Of a DNA stretch of 64,000 nucleotides, positions 39,106 through 48,711 are shown piece by piece. The DNA comes from Anseongella ginsenosidimutans. Its GTDB lineage: Bacteria > Bacteroidota > Bacteroidia > Sphingobacteriales > Sphingobacteriaceae. The notes beneath the pieces were generated by a model. It saw only the letters and a list, made by a program, of their open reading frames with translations, ran no database searches and was not told the DNA's origin. How positions within the stretch are numbered: the stretch's first letter is position 1; every line of letters starts with the position of its first letter. The DNA lies in contig JAJUHF010000005.1 in the NCBI GenBank assembly GCA_029268045.1, positions 1-64,000 on the forward strand. The letters are read 5' to 3'. The position numbers were made by a program, and so were the translations under genes.

Positions 39106-40551
39106 ATGCAGAACACGGAACAGCTTTTTAAGAATATAATTGCACATTCCAAGGAATACGGCTTTGTTTTTCCCTCAAGTGAGATCTACGATGGTTTGGG
39201 CGCTGTCTACGACTACGGGCAATACGGTGCGGAGCTTAAGAACAACCTGAAAACCTATTGGTGGAAGGCCATGGTGCAGCTGAATGAAAACATTACTGGT
39301 ATTGATTCGGCGATTTTCATGCATCCGAAGATCTGGAAAGCCTCCGGGCACGTGGATGGATTCAACGATCCGATGATCGACAACAAAGACTCCAAAAAAC
39401 GGTACCGGGCGGATAACCTCTTGGAGGACCGCATTGCCAAATACCACAAAGAAGGGAAAACCGACAAGGCAGCGCAGTTGCAGGAGCAAATGGATGCCTA
39501 CCTGAAGACCGACGACCTGGCGGGGTTGAAACAGCTCATCGAGGAGCATGAGATCGCCTGCCCCGTGTCCGGAACGCGTAACTGGACCGACGTCCGTCAG
39601 TTCAATCTCATGTTCTCTACCAAAATGGGAGCCACTGCAGGCGAGAACGAGGTGGTATACCTGCGGCCGGAAACCGCGCAGGGGATCTTTGTGAATTTCC
39701 TGAATGTGCAGAAGACCGGGCGGATGAAAATCCCCTTTGGGATCGCCCAGATCGGGAAAGCCTTCCGGAATGAAGTAATCGCACGGCAGTTTATTATGCG
39801 CATGCGGGAGTTCGAGCAAATGGAAATGCAGTTCTTTGTCCGTCCGGGGACGGAGCTGGAGTGGTATGCGCATTGGAAAGAAATGCGCCTGAAATGGCAC
39901 CTGGCCCTGGGGGTTGATCCGGCCCGGTACCGCTTCCACGATCACGCGAAGCTGGCCCATTATGCCAATGCGGCCGTCGATATCGAATACGAGTTCCCTT
40001 TTGGTTTTAAGGAAGTGGAGGGCATCCATTCCCGCACGGATTTCGACCTGAGCCAGCACCAGGAGTTTTCCGGAAAGAAACTGCAGTATTTCGATCCCGA
40101 ACTGAATAAAAGTTACGTTCCGGCGGTAATTGAAACCTCCATTGGGTTGGACCGGATGTTCCTTTCGGTTTTCTGTAATGCGTACACGGAGGAAGCATTG
40201 GAAAACGATTCCCGGACCGTCCTGAAATTCCATCCGGCGCTGGCCCCTGTCAAGGCGGCCGTTCTGCCGCTCACCCGCAAGGATGGTTTGCCGGAGAAAG
40301 CCCGCGCCATCATGGATCGGCTCAAGCTCGACTTCAACATGCAGTACGACGAAAAGGATTCCATTGGCAAGCGCTACCGGCGCCAGGATGCCATCGGTAC
40401 CCCTTTCTGCATTACCGTGGACTACGAATCGCTGGAAAACGATACGGTCACTGTACGGCATCGCGACAGCATGCAGCAGGAACGGGTTTCCATCGAAAGT
40501 CTATACGGGATGATCGCCGAGCGGGTAAGCTGGAAAACGCTGCTTCAGTAA
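39106..40551 (+). CDS. glyS: Glycyl-tRNA synthetase (single-chain type)
   Basis: 481 aa; FVFPSSEIYDGLGAVYDYGQYGAELKNN, YLRPETAQGIFVNF, FRNEVIARQFIMRMREFEQMEMQFF, ETSIGLDRMFL. Confidence 0.96.
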   Translation: MQNTEQLFKNIIAHSKEYGFVFPSSEIYDGLGAVYDYGQYGAELKNNLKTYWWKAMVQLNENITGIDSAIFMHPKIWKASGHVDGFNDPMIDNKDSKKRYRADNLLEDRIAKYHKEGKTDKAAQLQEQMDAYLKTDDLAGLKQLIEEHEIACPVSGTRNWTDVRQFNLMFSTKMGATAGENEVVYLRPETAQGIFVNFLNVQKTGRMKIPFGIAQIGKAFRNEVIARQFIMRMREFEQMEMQFFVRPGTELEWYAHWKEMRLKWHLALGVDPARYRFHDHAKLAHYANAAVDIEYEFPFGFKEVEGIHSRTDFDLSQHQEFSGKKLQYFDPELNKSYVPAVIETSIGLDRMFLSVFCNAYTEEALENDSRTVLKFHPALAPVKAAVLPLTRKDGLPEKARAIMDRLKLDFNMQYDEKDSIGKRYRRQDAIGTPFCITVDYESLENDTVTVRHRDSMQQERVSIESLYGMIAERVSWKTLLQ

Positions 40552-40576
40552 TTGCTGCTTTCGTAATTACAGAAGC
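40542..40576. terminator. Possible bidirectional terminator hairpin between glyS and the convergent epimerase gene
   Basis: GCTTCAGTAATT (40542-40553) / AATTACAGAAGC (40565-40576): 12 positions, one A-A mismatch, 11-nt loop; both genes' TAA stops lie in the stem; no T-tract. Confidence 0.45.
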
Positions 40577-41532
40577 AACCAATCCTGATTGGCTTCAAAC
40601 CAGCGGGTGAATTTACCGATTCCTTCTTCGAAAGTCGTCTGAGGATGATAATCAAGCAGCCTGCCTGCCTTGGAAATGTCGGCACAGGTCTGCGGCACAT
40701 CGCCCGGCTGTTCCGGCCGGCGGTCAATGGTGGCCTGTCGTCCGCTGACCTGTTCAATGGTCTCGATCAGCTCGTGTAATTTTACCCCGTGGCGGTTTCC
40801 CAGGTTAATGATCTCGAATGGAGAGCGGTCGTAGTGGATCGCAGCGATCACCCCTTGCACGATATCGTCCACGTAGGTGTAATCCCGGCTGCTGCTTCCA
40901 TCTCCGTACACCGTGATGGGGTCTCCCTGAATAATATCGCGGGTAAATTTATGGATGGCCAGGTCGGGGCGTTGCCGCGGACCGTACACGGTAAAAAACC
41001 GCAACGCGATAAAACGGATTCCATACAGATGCATGTAGGTGTGTCCGATCATTTCAGCCGACAGCTTGGTGGAGGCGTAGGGGCTGATGGGCATTAACTT
41101 TTCCTCTTCCTGCCAGGGGACATTTGGATTAATTCCGTACACGCTGCTGGATGAGCCGAAAACAAACTGCTTAATTCCCCGGATACGCGCAAAATCCAGC
41201 AGATTCTGCGTGCCGATCACGTTTACCTGCTGATACCGCGCAGGCTGTTGGATACTGGGTCGAACACCGGCTTTGGCGGCAAGATGGACGATGGCATCGT
41301 AATCATCGGTCAGCCAGACTTCCAGGTCCCCCAGTTCCCCGATATCCTGTTCCACCAATCTGAACCGGGGGTTTTTCTCCAATTCGGAAAGGTTCCTTCT
41401 TTTAAAGCTTTCGGGGTAAAACGGATCAAAATTATCGATACAGGTTACCTTCACGGTGGGGTCTTTCAACAGGTGTTCGCAAAGGTTGCTTCCGATAAAA
41501 CCAGCGCCCCCTGTAATCAGATAATGCTTCAT
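40567..41532 (-). CDS. NAD-dependent nucleotide-sugar epimerase/dehydratase (UDP-glucuronate 4-epimerase-like)
   Basis: 321 aa; ITGGAGFIGSNLCEHLL, AAKAGVRPSIQQP, YASTKLSAEMIGHTY, FFTVYGPRQRPDLAIHKFT. Confidence 0.92.
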   Translation of the reverse strand: MKHYLITGGAGFIGSNLCEHLLKDPTVKVTCIDNFDPFYPESFKRRNLSELEKNPRFRLVEQDIGELGDLEVWLTDDYDAIVHLAAKAGVRPSIQQPARYQQVNVIGTQNLLDFARIRGIKQFVFGSSSSVYGINPNVPWQEEEKLMPISPYASTKLSAEMIGHTYMHLYGIRFIALRFFTVYGPRQRPDLAIHKFTRDIIQGDPITVYGDGSSSRDYTYVDDIVQGVIAAIHYDRSPFEIINLGNRHGVKLHELIETIEQVSGRQATIDRRPEQPGDVPQTCADISKAGRLLDYHPQTTFEEGIGKFTRWFEANQDWLLL

Positions 41533-41608
41533 TCACGTGAGGATTTAATAGTTTTTCTGGCGGGCGAAGATACAAATAATCTGGTAGGGAGCCCGAAAAG
41601 GACGGTAC

Positions 41609-42658
41609 TTACTTTTCCTTTACCGCCAACTGGCCGCAGGCGGCATCGATGTCTTTGCCCCGGCTGCGGCGGATCCGGACATTGACGCCTTGCTTCCGCA
41701 GGTAATCCGCGAATGCCTCCAAGTTGTCTTCTCCCGTATTCCGGAAGTCGGCGAATTCAATGGGATTGTATTCGATGATATTGACTTTACACGGAATATG
41801 TTTGCAGAAAAAGGCCAGTTCCTTTGCGTCGGCCAGACCGTCGTTGAACTGGTTGAATACGATGTATTCGTAGGTGACCGGGTTTTTGGTCTTTGAAAAA
41901 TAGTGTTTCAGTGCGTCCCGCAGCGACTCCAGCGAATTTTGCTCGTTGATGGGCATGATCTCGTTCCGTTTCCGGTCGTTAGCCGCATGCAAGGAAAGCG
42001 CCAGATTGAACTTAACCCGGTCGTCTCCCAGCTTGCGGATCATCTTCGCGATTCCGGCGGTGGAAACGGTAATGCGCTTATAGGAAAGACCGAGGCCGTC
42101 CTCGGCGGTAAGCCGGTCGATCGAAGCCAGCACGTTCCGGTAATTCAGCAGCGGTTCGCCCATGCCCATGTACACGATGTTGCTAAGCGGCAGATCATAG
42201 GTTTCCTTTGCCTGGCGCGCGATCAGTACCACCTGATCATAGATTTCGGCTGCATCCAGATTCCTTTTCCGGTCCATGTAGCCGGTGGCGCAGAATTTAC
42301 AGGTAAGACTGCAGCCTACCTGGGAAGAAACACAGGCCGTCATCCGTTCTTCAGCCGGGATCAGCACACCTTCAATCAGGTCTCCATCGTGCAAACGGAA
42401 AGCACTTTTGATGGTCCCGTCCCGGCTTTTCTTCACCGTATGGAGGGCTACCGCGTTGATGACATACTGCTCGTCCAGCTTATTCCGGAGGCTTAAGGGC
42501 AGGTTGCTCATGGACGCGAAAGAAAATACCGGCTTTTTCCAGAGCCACTCATACACCTGTACTGCCCGATAGGCGGGTTCGCCCAAGCCGGAAAAAACCG
42601 ATTTGAGTTCTTCCAGACTGAGTGTGCGTATGTCCTTCTTCTGCAGCACCGTTTCCAT
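41609..42658 (-). CDS. rlmN: Dual-specificity RNA methyltransferase RlmN (radical SAM)
   Basis: SSQVGCSLTCKFCATGYMDRKRNL (CxxxCxxC), GMGEPLLNY, RRSRGKDIDAACGQL. Start trimmed to METVLQKKD (42658); the upstream ATG at 42691 lies in the promoter. Confidence 0.95.
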   Translation of the reverse strand: METVLQKKDIRTLSLEELKSVFSGLGEPAYRAVQVYEWLWKKPVFSFASMSNLPLSLRNKLDEQYVINAVALHTVKKSRDGTIKSAFRLHDGDLIEGVLIPAEERMTACVSSQVGCSLTCKFCATGYMDRKRNLDAAEIYDQVVLIARQAKETYDLPLSNIVYMGMGEPLLNYRNVLASIDRLTAEDGLGLSYKRITVSTAGIAKMIRKLGDDRVKFNLALSLHAANDRKRNEIMPINEQNSLESLRDALKHYFSKTKNPVTYEYIVFNQFNDGLADAKELAFFCKHIPCKVNIIEYNPIEFADFRNTGEDNLEAFADYLRKQGVNVRIRRSRGKDIDAACGQLAVKEK

Positions 42659-42662
42659 GAGG

Positions 42663-42691
42663 CAAAGGTACGAAAATTCAGACGGAGGCAA
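42663..42691 (-). promoter_or_regulatory. Putative rlmN promoter: TTG-N18-TACCTTTG
   Basis: Minus strand; -7 TACCTTTG 42670-42663 ending 4 nt before ATG 42658; -33 TTG 42691-42689. Confidence 0.55.
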
Positions 42692-42695
42692 GGCC

Positions 42696-42726
42696 TTGTC
42701 CCGGCGTTGGAACTGTTATATATTTG
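42696..42726 (+). promoter_or_regulatory. Putative amidohydrolase promoter: TTG-N20-TATATTTG
   Basis: TTG 42696-42698; -7 TATATTTG 42719-42726 ending 4 nt before ATG 42731. Confidence 0.58.
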
Positions 42727-42730
42727 GACA

Positions 42731-43924
42731 ATGCGTAAACTGAGGGCAGACTGGATATTTGATGGCCACCGCATGCATCAAGGGGCTACACTGGTGATGG
42801 ATGACGCGGGGGTGGTTGCAGACCTGCTTTTACAGGACGAAACCGCCCCCGGAGACGCGATCGAATCCTTCCATGGGATCCTTTGCCCGGGTTTTATCAA
42901 CGCGCATTGCCATCTGGAATTATCCTGTTTACGAGGTCTCGTGCCAAAAGGGCAGGGACTGGTGGATTTTATTCTGCAGCTGCAGCGCGCACGCAGCGGC
43001 TTTCAGCAGGAAGAAGTAGTGAGCGCCATGGAGCAGGCCGAAACGGAAATGCGTGCAGCCGGGATTGTGGGGGTGGGGGATATTGCCAATGGCGCGGTCT
43101 CGTTCCGAGTGAAGGAAAAATCCCGGCTAGCGTATCATACCTTTCTGGAAGTGTTCGGGTTCGATCCGGCGAAAGCCGGTGGAATTCTGTCCGCGGCGCT
43201 GTCGCTCCGCGATGCAGCGGTTGGGCGCGGGACCGGAAGGCTACCGGGGGTCGTTCCCCATGCGCCCTATTCGGTATCCCCTGAACTGTTCGGACTGATC
43301 GCGGCCCAGGCCCGTTCAGCAGAAGACGGGGCAAAGCCGGTTCTGCTGTCCATTCACAATCAGGAAAGCGCCCATGAAGATCCTTTTTACCGGGAGGGGA
43401 ACGGGGATTTCAATCGCCTTTACCGGGAACTGGGCATGGATATTTCCTATTATCGTCCCCATGGAAGCGATGCGCTGGAAACCTGGCTTCCCTGGCTGGA
43501 CGGGATCGAAAAGATCCTATTGGTTCATAATACCTATACCCGTGCCCGGGACATTCGTCACGCGGCGGATAGGAAAGAGATCTGGTGGTGTCTTTGCCCC
43601 AACGCCAATTTGTACATTGAAAACCGGCTTCCGGATATTCCCTTGTTTGTCAGTAAAGGACTCCGGCTTGTATTGGGTACCGACAGCCTCGCTTCGAACG
43701 ACGGGCTGAGTATTCTGGAAGAAATGAAAACCATTTCGGCCCATTTCCCCACAATTGGTTTGGAGCAATTGTTGCAATGGGCAACCCGTAACGGGGCCGA
43801 ATTTTTTGAATGGGAGCACCTGGGCAGTTTTTCAAAAGGGAAGCGTCCCGGCGTGAATTTGCTGACAGGGCTCCATCGGGGAAAATACCTTTCAAAGGAA
43901 ACCCGGGTGAAAACAATACGATAA
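42731..43924 (+). CDS. Amidohydrolase family protein (nucleoside/SAH-deaminase-like)
   Basis: GILCPGFINAHCHLEL (metal His pair), VPHAPYSVSPELF, SIHNQES, LGTDSLASNDGLSILEEM. Start trimmed from the track's 42707. Confidence 0.87.
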   Translation: MRKLRADWIFDGHRMHQGATLVMDDAGVVADLLLQDETAPGDAIESFHGILCPGFINAHCHLELSCLRGLVPKGQGLVDFILQLQRARSGFQQEEVVSAMEQAETEMRAAGIVGVGDIANGAVSFRVKEKSRLAYHTFLEVFGFDPAKAGGILSAALSLRDAAVGRGTGRLPGVVPHAPYSVSPELFGLIAAQARSAEDGAKPVLLSIHNQESAHEDPFYREGNGDFNRLYRELGMDISYYRPHGSDALETWLPWLDGIEKILLVHNTYTRARDIRHAADRKEIWWCLCPNANLYIENRLPDIPLFVSKGLRLVLGTDSLASNDGLSILEEMKTISAHFPTIGLEQLLQWATRNGAEFFEWEHLGSFSKGKRPGVNLLTGLHRGKYLSKETRVKTIR

Positions 43925-43927
43925 GTG

Positions 43928-44224
43928 ATGAAAAAGCATCTTAAAATACGGATCAGCGGCAAAGTCCAGGGCGTGTGGTTCCGGGACAGTACCAAAGCGG
44001 TTGCCAATCAACTGGGAATTACCGGATTTGTGAGAAATGAACCGGACGGAACCGTTTATATTGAAGCAGAAGGAACCTCTTCGGATATGAGTCAATTCCT
44101 GGCATGGTGTCATGAAGGCCCCGAACGGGCCAAGGTGGAACGGGTGGAGACCGAAGAGAGCGGGCAGCTCCAGGGTTTCACTGATTTTGTGGTTCGGAAA
44201 AAAGGTATCTTTGGCTCCAAATAG
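43928..44224 (+). CDS. Acylphosphatase
   Basis: About 98 aa; ISGKVQGVWFRDSTKAVANQLGITGFVRNEPDGTVYIEAEG. Confidence 0.94.
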   Translation: MKKHLKIRISGKVQGVWFRDSTKAVANQLGITGFVRNEPDGTVYIEAEGTSSDMSQFLAWCHEGPERAKVERVETEESGQLQGFTDFVVRKKGIFGSK

Positions 44225-44229
44225 CGTGC

Positions 44230-45717
44230 TTGTTGTCTGTTTTTAAACATTTTGCCGGGCAAACCGCCATCTATGGGATCAGCACCATCGTATCCAGGCT
44301 GCTGAATTTCCTGCTTACCCCCCTGTATACCCGGGTTTATCAGGAGGAGGTGTACGGAATATTTACAGAAATGTACAGCTGGGCGGCTCTGATCAATGCC
44401 TTGCTGGCCTTCGGCATGGAAACCACCTATTTCCGCTATCTTCAGAAACACGACGACAAACAGGCCGTTTATTCCAACGGCTTTCTCCTGGTAGGGGCTT
44501 TATCCGCTTTATTTCTTGCAGGAAGTTTTGCGAATGCCCAGGCGCTGGCGGGGTGGATGCAGAAGGGGCAGCTCGTGCCGGCGGGCGATTACGTGGACTA
44601 CATTCGGCTTTTCGCCTGGATTGTCTTCTTTGATAACCTGGCGGTGCTTCCGTTTGCCCGGCTGCGTGCCGAGGGGAAGGCCCTGCGTTACAGCGTGCTC
44701 AAGTTTCTGAATATTTCGGTGTTCATCGCCTTGAACCTGCTCCTGATCCTGGGTGTACCCCTGGCAATCCGCGAGAAATGGATTTTTCATGAAACCCTGA
44801 TGGAAGTCTACCGGCCCGGATGGATTGGCTATGTGTTTGTCGCCAACCTGGTAGCCAGCTGCCTGACCTTCCTGTTGCTGAGCCCCCAGCTGGTAAGCCT
44901 GAAATTACGGGTGGATCTGCGTCTGATGAAGAACATGCTGGCCTACAGCTGGCCCGTACTGGTCGCCAATATATCTTTCATCGTCAATGAGAACATCAGC
45001 CGCATCCTGATGGGGTTTCTGCTTCCGGCTCAGCAGGGCATGCGCGATTTGGGCATATTCGGAGCCTGTTCGAAACTGGCGGTTTTTCTCAATATTTTCG
45101 TTCAGGCTTTCCGGCTGGGAGCGGAACCCTTCTTTTTCAGCCATTCGGCCGCGGCAAACGCAAGGCAAACCTACGCGGTAATCATGCGGTATTTTGTGGC
45201 GGCCTCTACAGCCGGCTTTCTGGCCATCGTGGTCAACATCGGCCTGCTTAAATATTTTATCGGCGCCGAGTATTGGGAAGGGCTGCGTATTGTGCCCATC
45301 CTGCTGCTGGGTTATGTTTTTCTGGGCATCTACATGAACCTGTCCATCTGGTACAAATTATCCGATCAGACCCGTTACGGATTTTATATTTCAGGTTTGG
45401 GCGCGGCCGGGACGGTGCTGCTTAATATCTGGCTGATCCCGCAATACAGCTACCTTGGTTCGGCCTGGGCTACACTGGCTGCGTATTGTTTCATGATGAT
45501 CCTCTCCTACGTACTGGGACAGCGGAATTATCCGATCCCCTACGAACTGAAAAAAAATCTGCAGTATATCGGTATTTCAACTATATTGGCTTTTTTATCT
45601 TTCGCCGTATTGGACAGTAATATCTGGGCCGGCAATGCGTTGTTGCTGGTGTTTCTGGGATATATTTACCTGAACGAGCGAAAGCGGATCAAATCAATGC
45701 TGAACAGGAAAGAGTAA
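44230..45717 (+). CDS. Polysaccharide/lipid flippase (MATE/Wzx-like multi-TM)
   Basis: 495 aa; GISTIVSRLLNFLLTPLYTRVYQEEVYGIFTEMYSWAALINALLAFGMETTYFRY; TTG start. Confidence 0.88.
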   Translation: MLSVFKHFAGQTAIYGISTIVSRLLNFLLTPLYTRVYQEEVYGIFTEMYSWAALINALLAFGMETTYFRYLQKHDDKQAVYSNGFLLVGALSALFLAGSFANAQALAGWMQKGQLVPAGDYVDYIRLFAWIVFFDNLAVLPFARLRAEGKALRYSVLKFLNISVFIALNLLLILGVPLAIREKWIFHETLMEVYRPGWIGYVFVANLVASCLTFLLLSPQLVSLKLRVDLRLMKNMLAYSWPVLVANISFIVNENISRILMGFLLPAQQGMRDLGIFGACSKLAVFLNIFVQAFRLGAEPFFFSHSAAANARQTYAVIMRYFVAASTAGFLAIVVNIGLLKYFIGAEYWEGLRIVPILLLGYVFLGIYMNLSIWYKLSDQTRYGFYISGLGAAGTVLLNIWLIPQYSYLGSAWATLAAYCFMMILSYVLGQRNYPIPYELKKNLQYIGISTILAFLSFAVLDSNIWAGNALLLVFLGYIYLNERKRIKSMLNRKE

Positions 45718-45729
45718 ATTAAGGAGTGC

Positions 45730-46161
45730 ATGAAAATTCGAGTGATCAACCGTTCTACCCATCCTTTGCCGGCTTACGAAACGGAAGGATCCGCCGGGAT
45801 GGATCTCCGCGCGTTTTTGGAAGAAAAGATAACCCTCAAACCCCTGGAGCGTAAAATAATTCCAACCGGCTTGTTCATGGAGCTTCCCCTGGGATACGAA
45901 GCCCAGATCCGCCCCCGGAGCGGCCTGGCTTTCAAATCCGGGATCACGGTACTGAACTCCCCGGGAACCATTGACGCCGACTACAGGGGGGAGATCAAAG
46001 TATTGTTGATCAATCTTTCCGATGAGGATTTTACGGTAAATGATGGCGATCGCATCGCCCAGATGATCATTTCCCGGCACGAAACGGCTGTCTGGGAGGA
46101 AAGCGTTGAATTGAGCGATACCGTCCGGGGTGCTGGCGGGTACGGACATACGGGCCTGTAG
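45730..46161 (+). CDS. dut: dUTP diphosphatase
   Basis: 143 aa; [66 protein letters not shown]. Confidence 0.96.
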   Translation: MKIRVINRSTHPLPAYETEGSAGMDLRAFLEEKITLKPLERKIIPTGLFMELPLGYEAQIRPRSGLAFKSGITVLNSPGTIDADYRGEIKVLLINLSDEDFTVNDGDRIAQMIISRHETAVWEESVELSDTVRGAGGYGHTGL

Positions 46162-46212
46162 TCAAGTGGACGCCCGGGCAATAATACCCAGGAGTGGGAA
46201 GTTATTTTTGAA

Positions 46213-47928
46213 ATGAGGGTACTCTTGTTGATCGGTTTACACGCCGTCCTTTCAGGGCTTTACGGCTATGCGGATTCGCAGTCCGTGCCGGTGTCCGCGG
46301 GTAGGACTACACTGGACAGCGCGTTGTATTCCCGGGAATTCTTTGCTGGGCTCAAAGCAAAAACGCTGGGGAATACCGAGGCGGCAATGGAACATTTTGC
46401 CACTTGCGCACGGCTTGTCCCTGAAAACGATGCCGCGTGGTACGAACTCGCCATCCTGCATTACAGCCGGGGTGAACGTGATGAGGCGCTGGAAATGATC
46501 AACAAGGCCGTGGCGGTCAACGACCGCCAACCCTGGTATCTGGGCCTGAAGGCGGACCTGCTTCAGTATAAAGGAAAAAACGCGGAATTGGTGGAAACCT
46601 TTGACCGCCTGATCGAACTTCAGCCCGATTACCTGGATCATTACTATAACAAAGCCGACGCGTTGCTTGCGCTCAACCGTGCCTCGGAAGCCCTGGCCGT
46701 ATTTCATCAGATCGAATTGGCCAGCGGGCCCAGCCCCGAATTGACCCTGGCGCGTCAGCGGGCTTATTTAAAGCAGGGCAATACGAAGAAAGCGCTGCAA
46801 GAGATCAACGGGTTGATCAAAAAGTCTCCGGCCGAGGTACGTTATTACCTGGTCCGCGGCGAGGCCTACGAGGCGGCCCATCAAAGCAAAAAGGCGCTGC
46901 GCTCCTACCGGAAGGCGCTTGAGATCGAGCCGGATCACGGGTACGCGCGCCTGGCAATCGCCGATCATTACCGTTCCCAGGGGAAACACAGACAGGCGTT
47001 TGAGGAGTTGAAAGACGCGTTCCGTTCGCCTGAGCTACACATCGATGTAAAGGTTAAGATACTGATCAACAACTATATAAAGCCCGAAAACAAAGCGGGA
47101 AAATGGAGGCAGGCCGAAGAACTGGCCGGGATCCTCCAGGCTGTTTATCCGCGCGATGCGCGGTCCTATGCCGTAACCGGCGATATTCTGCTGCAGCAGA
47201 ATAAAAAATCGGAAGCGAAAAACGCCTACCGGCAGGCCGTAAAGTATGAGAAAAACATTTTACTGTTATGGGAGCAGCTTCTCCGGCTTGAATTATCCGG
47301 GGAAGATTTCGGGGAAATAGAAAAGGTCAGCTCGGAAGCCCTGCAGTATTTTCCGGAACAAGCCGAGTTTTACCTTTTTCAGGGCGTATCCCAGATGCAA
47401 TTGGGCGCCTACAAAGAGGCGATCGGGACCCTTAACAAAGGACTGAAACTGGCCGGCGACAATTCTTTGAAATTGCAGTTTTATTCCAATCTGGGCGATG
47501 CGTACCATGCGGTGGGCGATCACGCGGCTTCCGACAAAGCGTTCGAGGCCGCCCTGCAGCTGGACGCTTCGAATAGTCTGGTGATGAATAATTACGCGTA
47601 TTACCTTGCCTTGCGGGAGCAGGATCTGGAAAAGGCGCAACGGATGTCCCGGGAATCGCTCGAACTGGATCCCGATAATCTATCGTACCACGACACATAT
47701 GCCTGGGTATTGTATAAGGCCGGCCGGTATGAAGAAGCGTGTAAGTGGATTGAAAAGGCCATTGAGGGCTATCCGCACAGTCCTGTTTTCTGGGAACATT
47801 ACGGTGATATCCTTTACCGGCTGGGCGAAACGACCAAGGCGCTGAATATGTGGAACCGGGCCCGGGAACTGGGTGGAGGATCCCGCTTACTTGATAAAAA
47901 GATCAGAGAAAAAGCACTATATGAATAA
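46213..47928 (+). CDS. Tetratricopeptide repeat protein
   Basis: 571 aa; signal peptide; multiple TPRs (e.g. AWYELAILHYSRGERDEALEMINKAVAVN). Confidence 0.9.
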   Translation: MRVLLLIGLHAVLSGLYGYADSQSVPVSAGRTTLDSALYSREFFAGLKAKTLGNTEAAMEHFATCARLVPENDAAWYELAILHYSRGERDEALEMINKAVAVNDRQPWYLGLKADLLQYKGKNAELVETFDRLIELQPDYLDHYYNKADALLALNRASEALAVFHQIELASGPSPELTLARQRAYLKQGNTKKALQEINGLIKKSPAEVRYYLVRGEAYEAAHQSKKALRSYRKALEIEPDHGYARLAIADHYRSQGKHRQAFEELKDAFRSPELHIDVKVKILINNYIKPENKAGKWRQAEELAGILQAVYPRDARSYAVTGDILLQQNKKSEAKNAYRQAVKYEKNILLLWEQLLRLELSGEDFGEIEKVSSEALQYFPEQAEFYLFQGVSQMQLGAYKEAIGTLNKGLKLAGDNSLKLQFYSNLGDAYHAVGDHAASDKAFEAALQLDASNSLVMNNYAYYLALREQDLEKAQRMSRESLELDPDNLSYHDTYAWVLYKAGRYEEACKWIEKAIEGYPHSPVFWEHYGDILYRLGETTKALNMWNRARELGGGSRLLDKKIREKALYE

Positions 47929-48709
47929 AAGCTACCGGACTTGGCTCATGCTGGCCCTCCTGGCGGCGGGCGGATGCAAAACGGGAAAGAAAGCGATGGA
48001 AAGCGAAACCAGCTCAGCCGACCGACTGATCCACAAAGGAAAAGAGCAAGCGGAATTTTATGGATCGGTTCAACAGGCTGACCTGGAATTCGATTGGTTT
48101 GCCGCGCGGGGCAAGGCAGAGATCACCGATGGGCGACGGAACTACCAGGTAAGCCTGAACCTGCGCATGCAACAGGGAGAAGTCATTTGGGCTTCGGTGA
48201 CCGCGATTCTTGGCCTGGAGGTGGCCCGGGTCCTGATTACCCCGGACAGCATCCGGTTCTTCAACCGGCTGGAACGTACCTACCTGAGTCAGGACATGGC
48301 CTACCTGCAGGAACATATCCACCCCGGAATCAGTTTCGCGCTGCTGGAGTCGGCGTTGACGGGGAATTCACCCAGTTATCTGATGGGGGGAGCGGGGGAG
48401 CTCTGGAAAACACCAACCGGTTACCGGCTGGAAGGGGTGGGAAAATTAGTTGACTATTTGCTCCGTTTTAACGGAAATTACCGGGTGAGCGAAATCCTGA
48501 TCCGGGAAAAAGCAGGATCCGGTAATTTTCGCGTGGATTACGACCAATTTGAAAACCGGGATGGCAACTGGATTCCACGGTCGGTGCGTTTCGCGTCCAC
48601 TGCGGAAAAGGAAAATTTGAAGATCCACCTAAGTTACGATACCTTTGTGTTGAATGAACCGCAGCGCTTTCCTTTTACGATCCCTGAACGGTATAAACGC
48701 ATTCAATAA
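47921..48709 (+). CDS. DUF4292-family lipoprotein
   Basis: Start at ATG 47921 (MNKSYRTWLMLALLAAGGCKTGKK, lipobox); overlaps the TPR gene by 8 bp; beta-rich body with FRVDYDQFENRDGNWIPRSVRF. Confidence 0.8.
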   Translation: MNKSYRTWLMLALLAAGGCKTGKKAMESETSSADRLIHKGKEQAEFYGSVQQADLEFDWFAARGKAEITDGRRNYQVSLNLRMQQGEVIWASVTAILGLEVARVLITPDSIRFFNRLERTYLSQDMAYLQEHIHPGISFALLESALTGNSPSYLMGGAGELWKTPTGYRLEGVGKLVDYLLRFNGNYRVSEILIREKAGSGNFRVDYDQFENRDGNWIPRSVRFASTAEKENLKIHLSYDTFVLNEPQRFPFTIPERYKRIQ

Positions 48710-48711
48710 CC

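Noticed and set aside
39175-40461. 428-aa antisense ORF opposite glyS
   Set aside because: It is codon-aligned with glyS, so antisense stops arise only from sense TTA/CTA/TCA codons, which are rare in this GC-biased gene. Low-complexity translation with no recognisable domain; expected by-product of codon bias.
46203-46210. TATTTTTG immediately (2 nt) before the TPR gene ATG
   Set aside because: Spacing is too short for a TSS at or before the ATG and there is no -33 TTG; likely chance in an AT-rich stretch.
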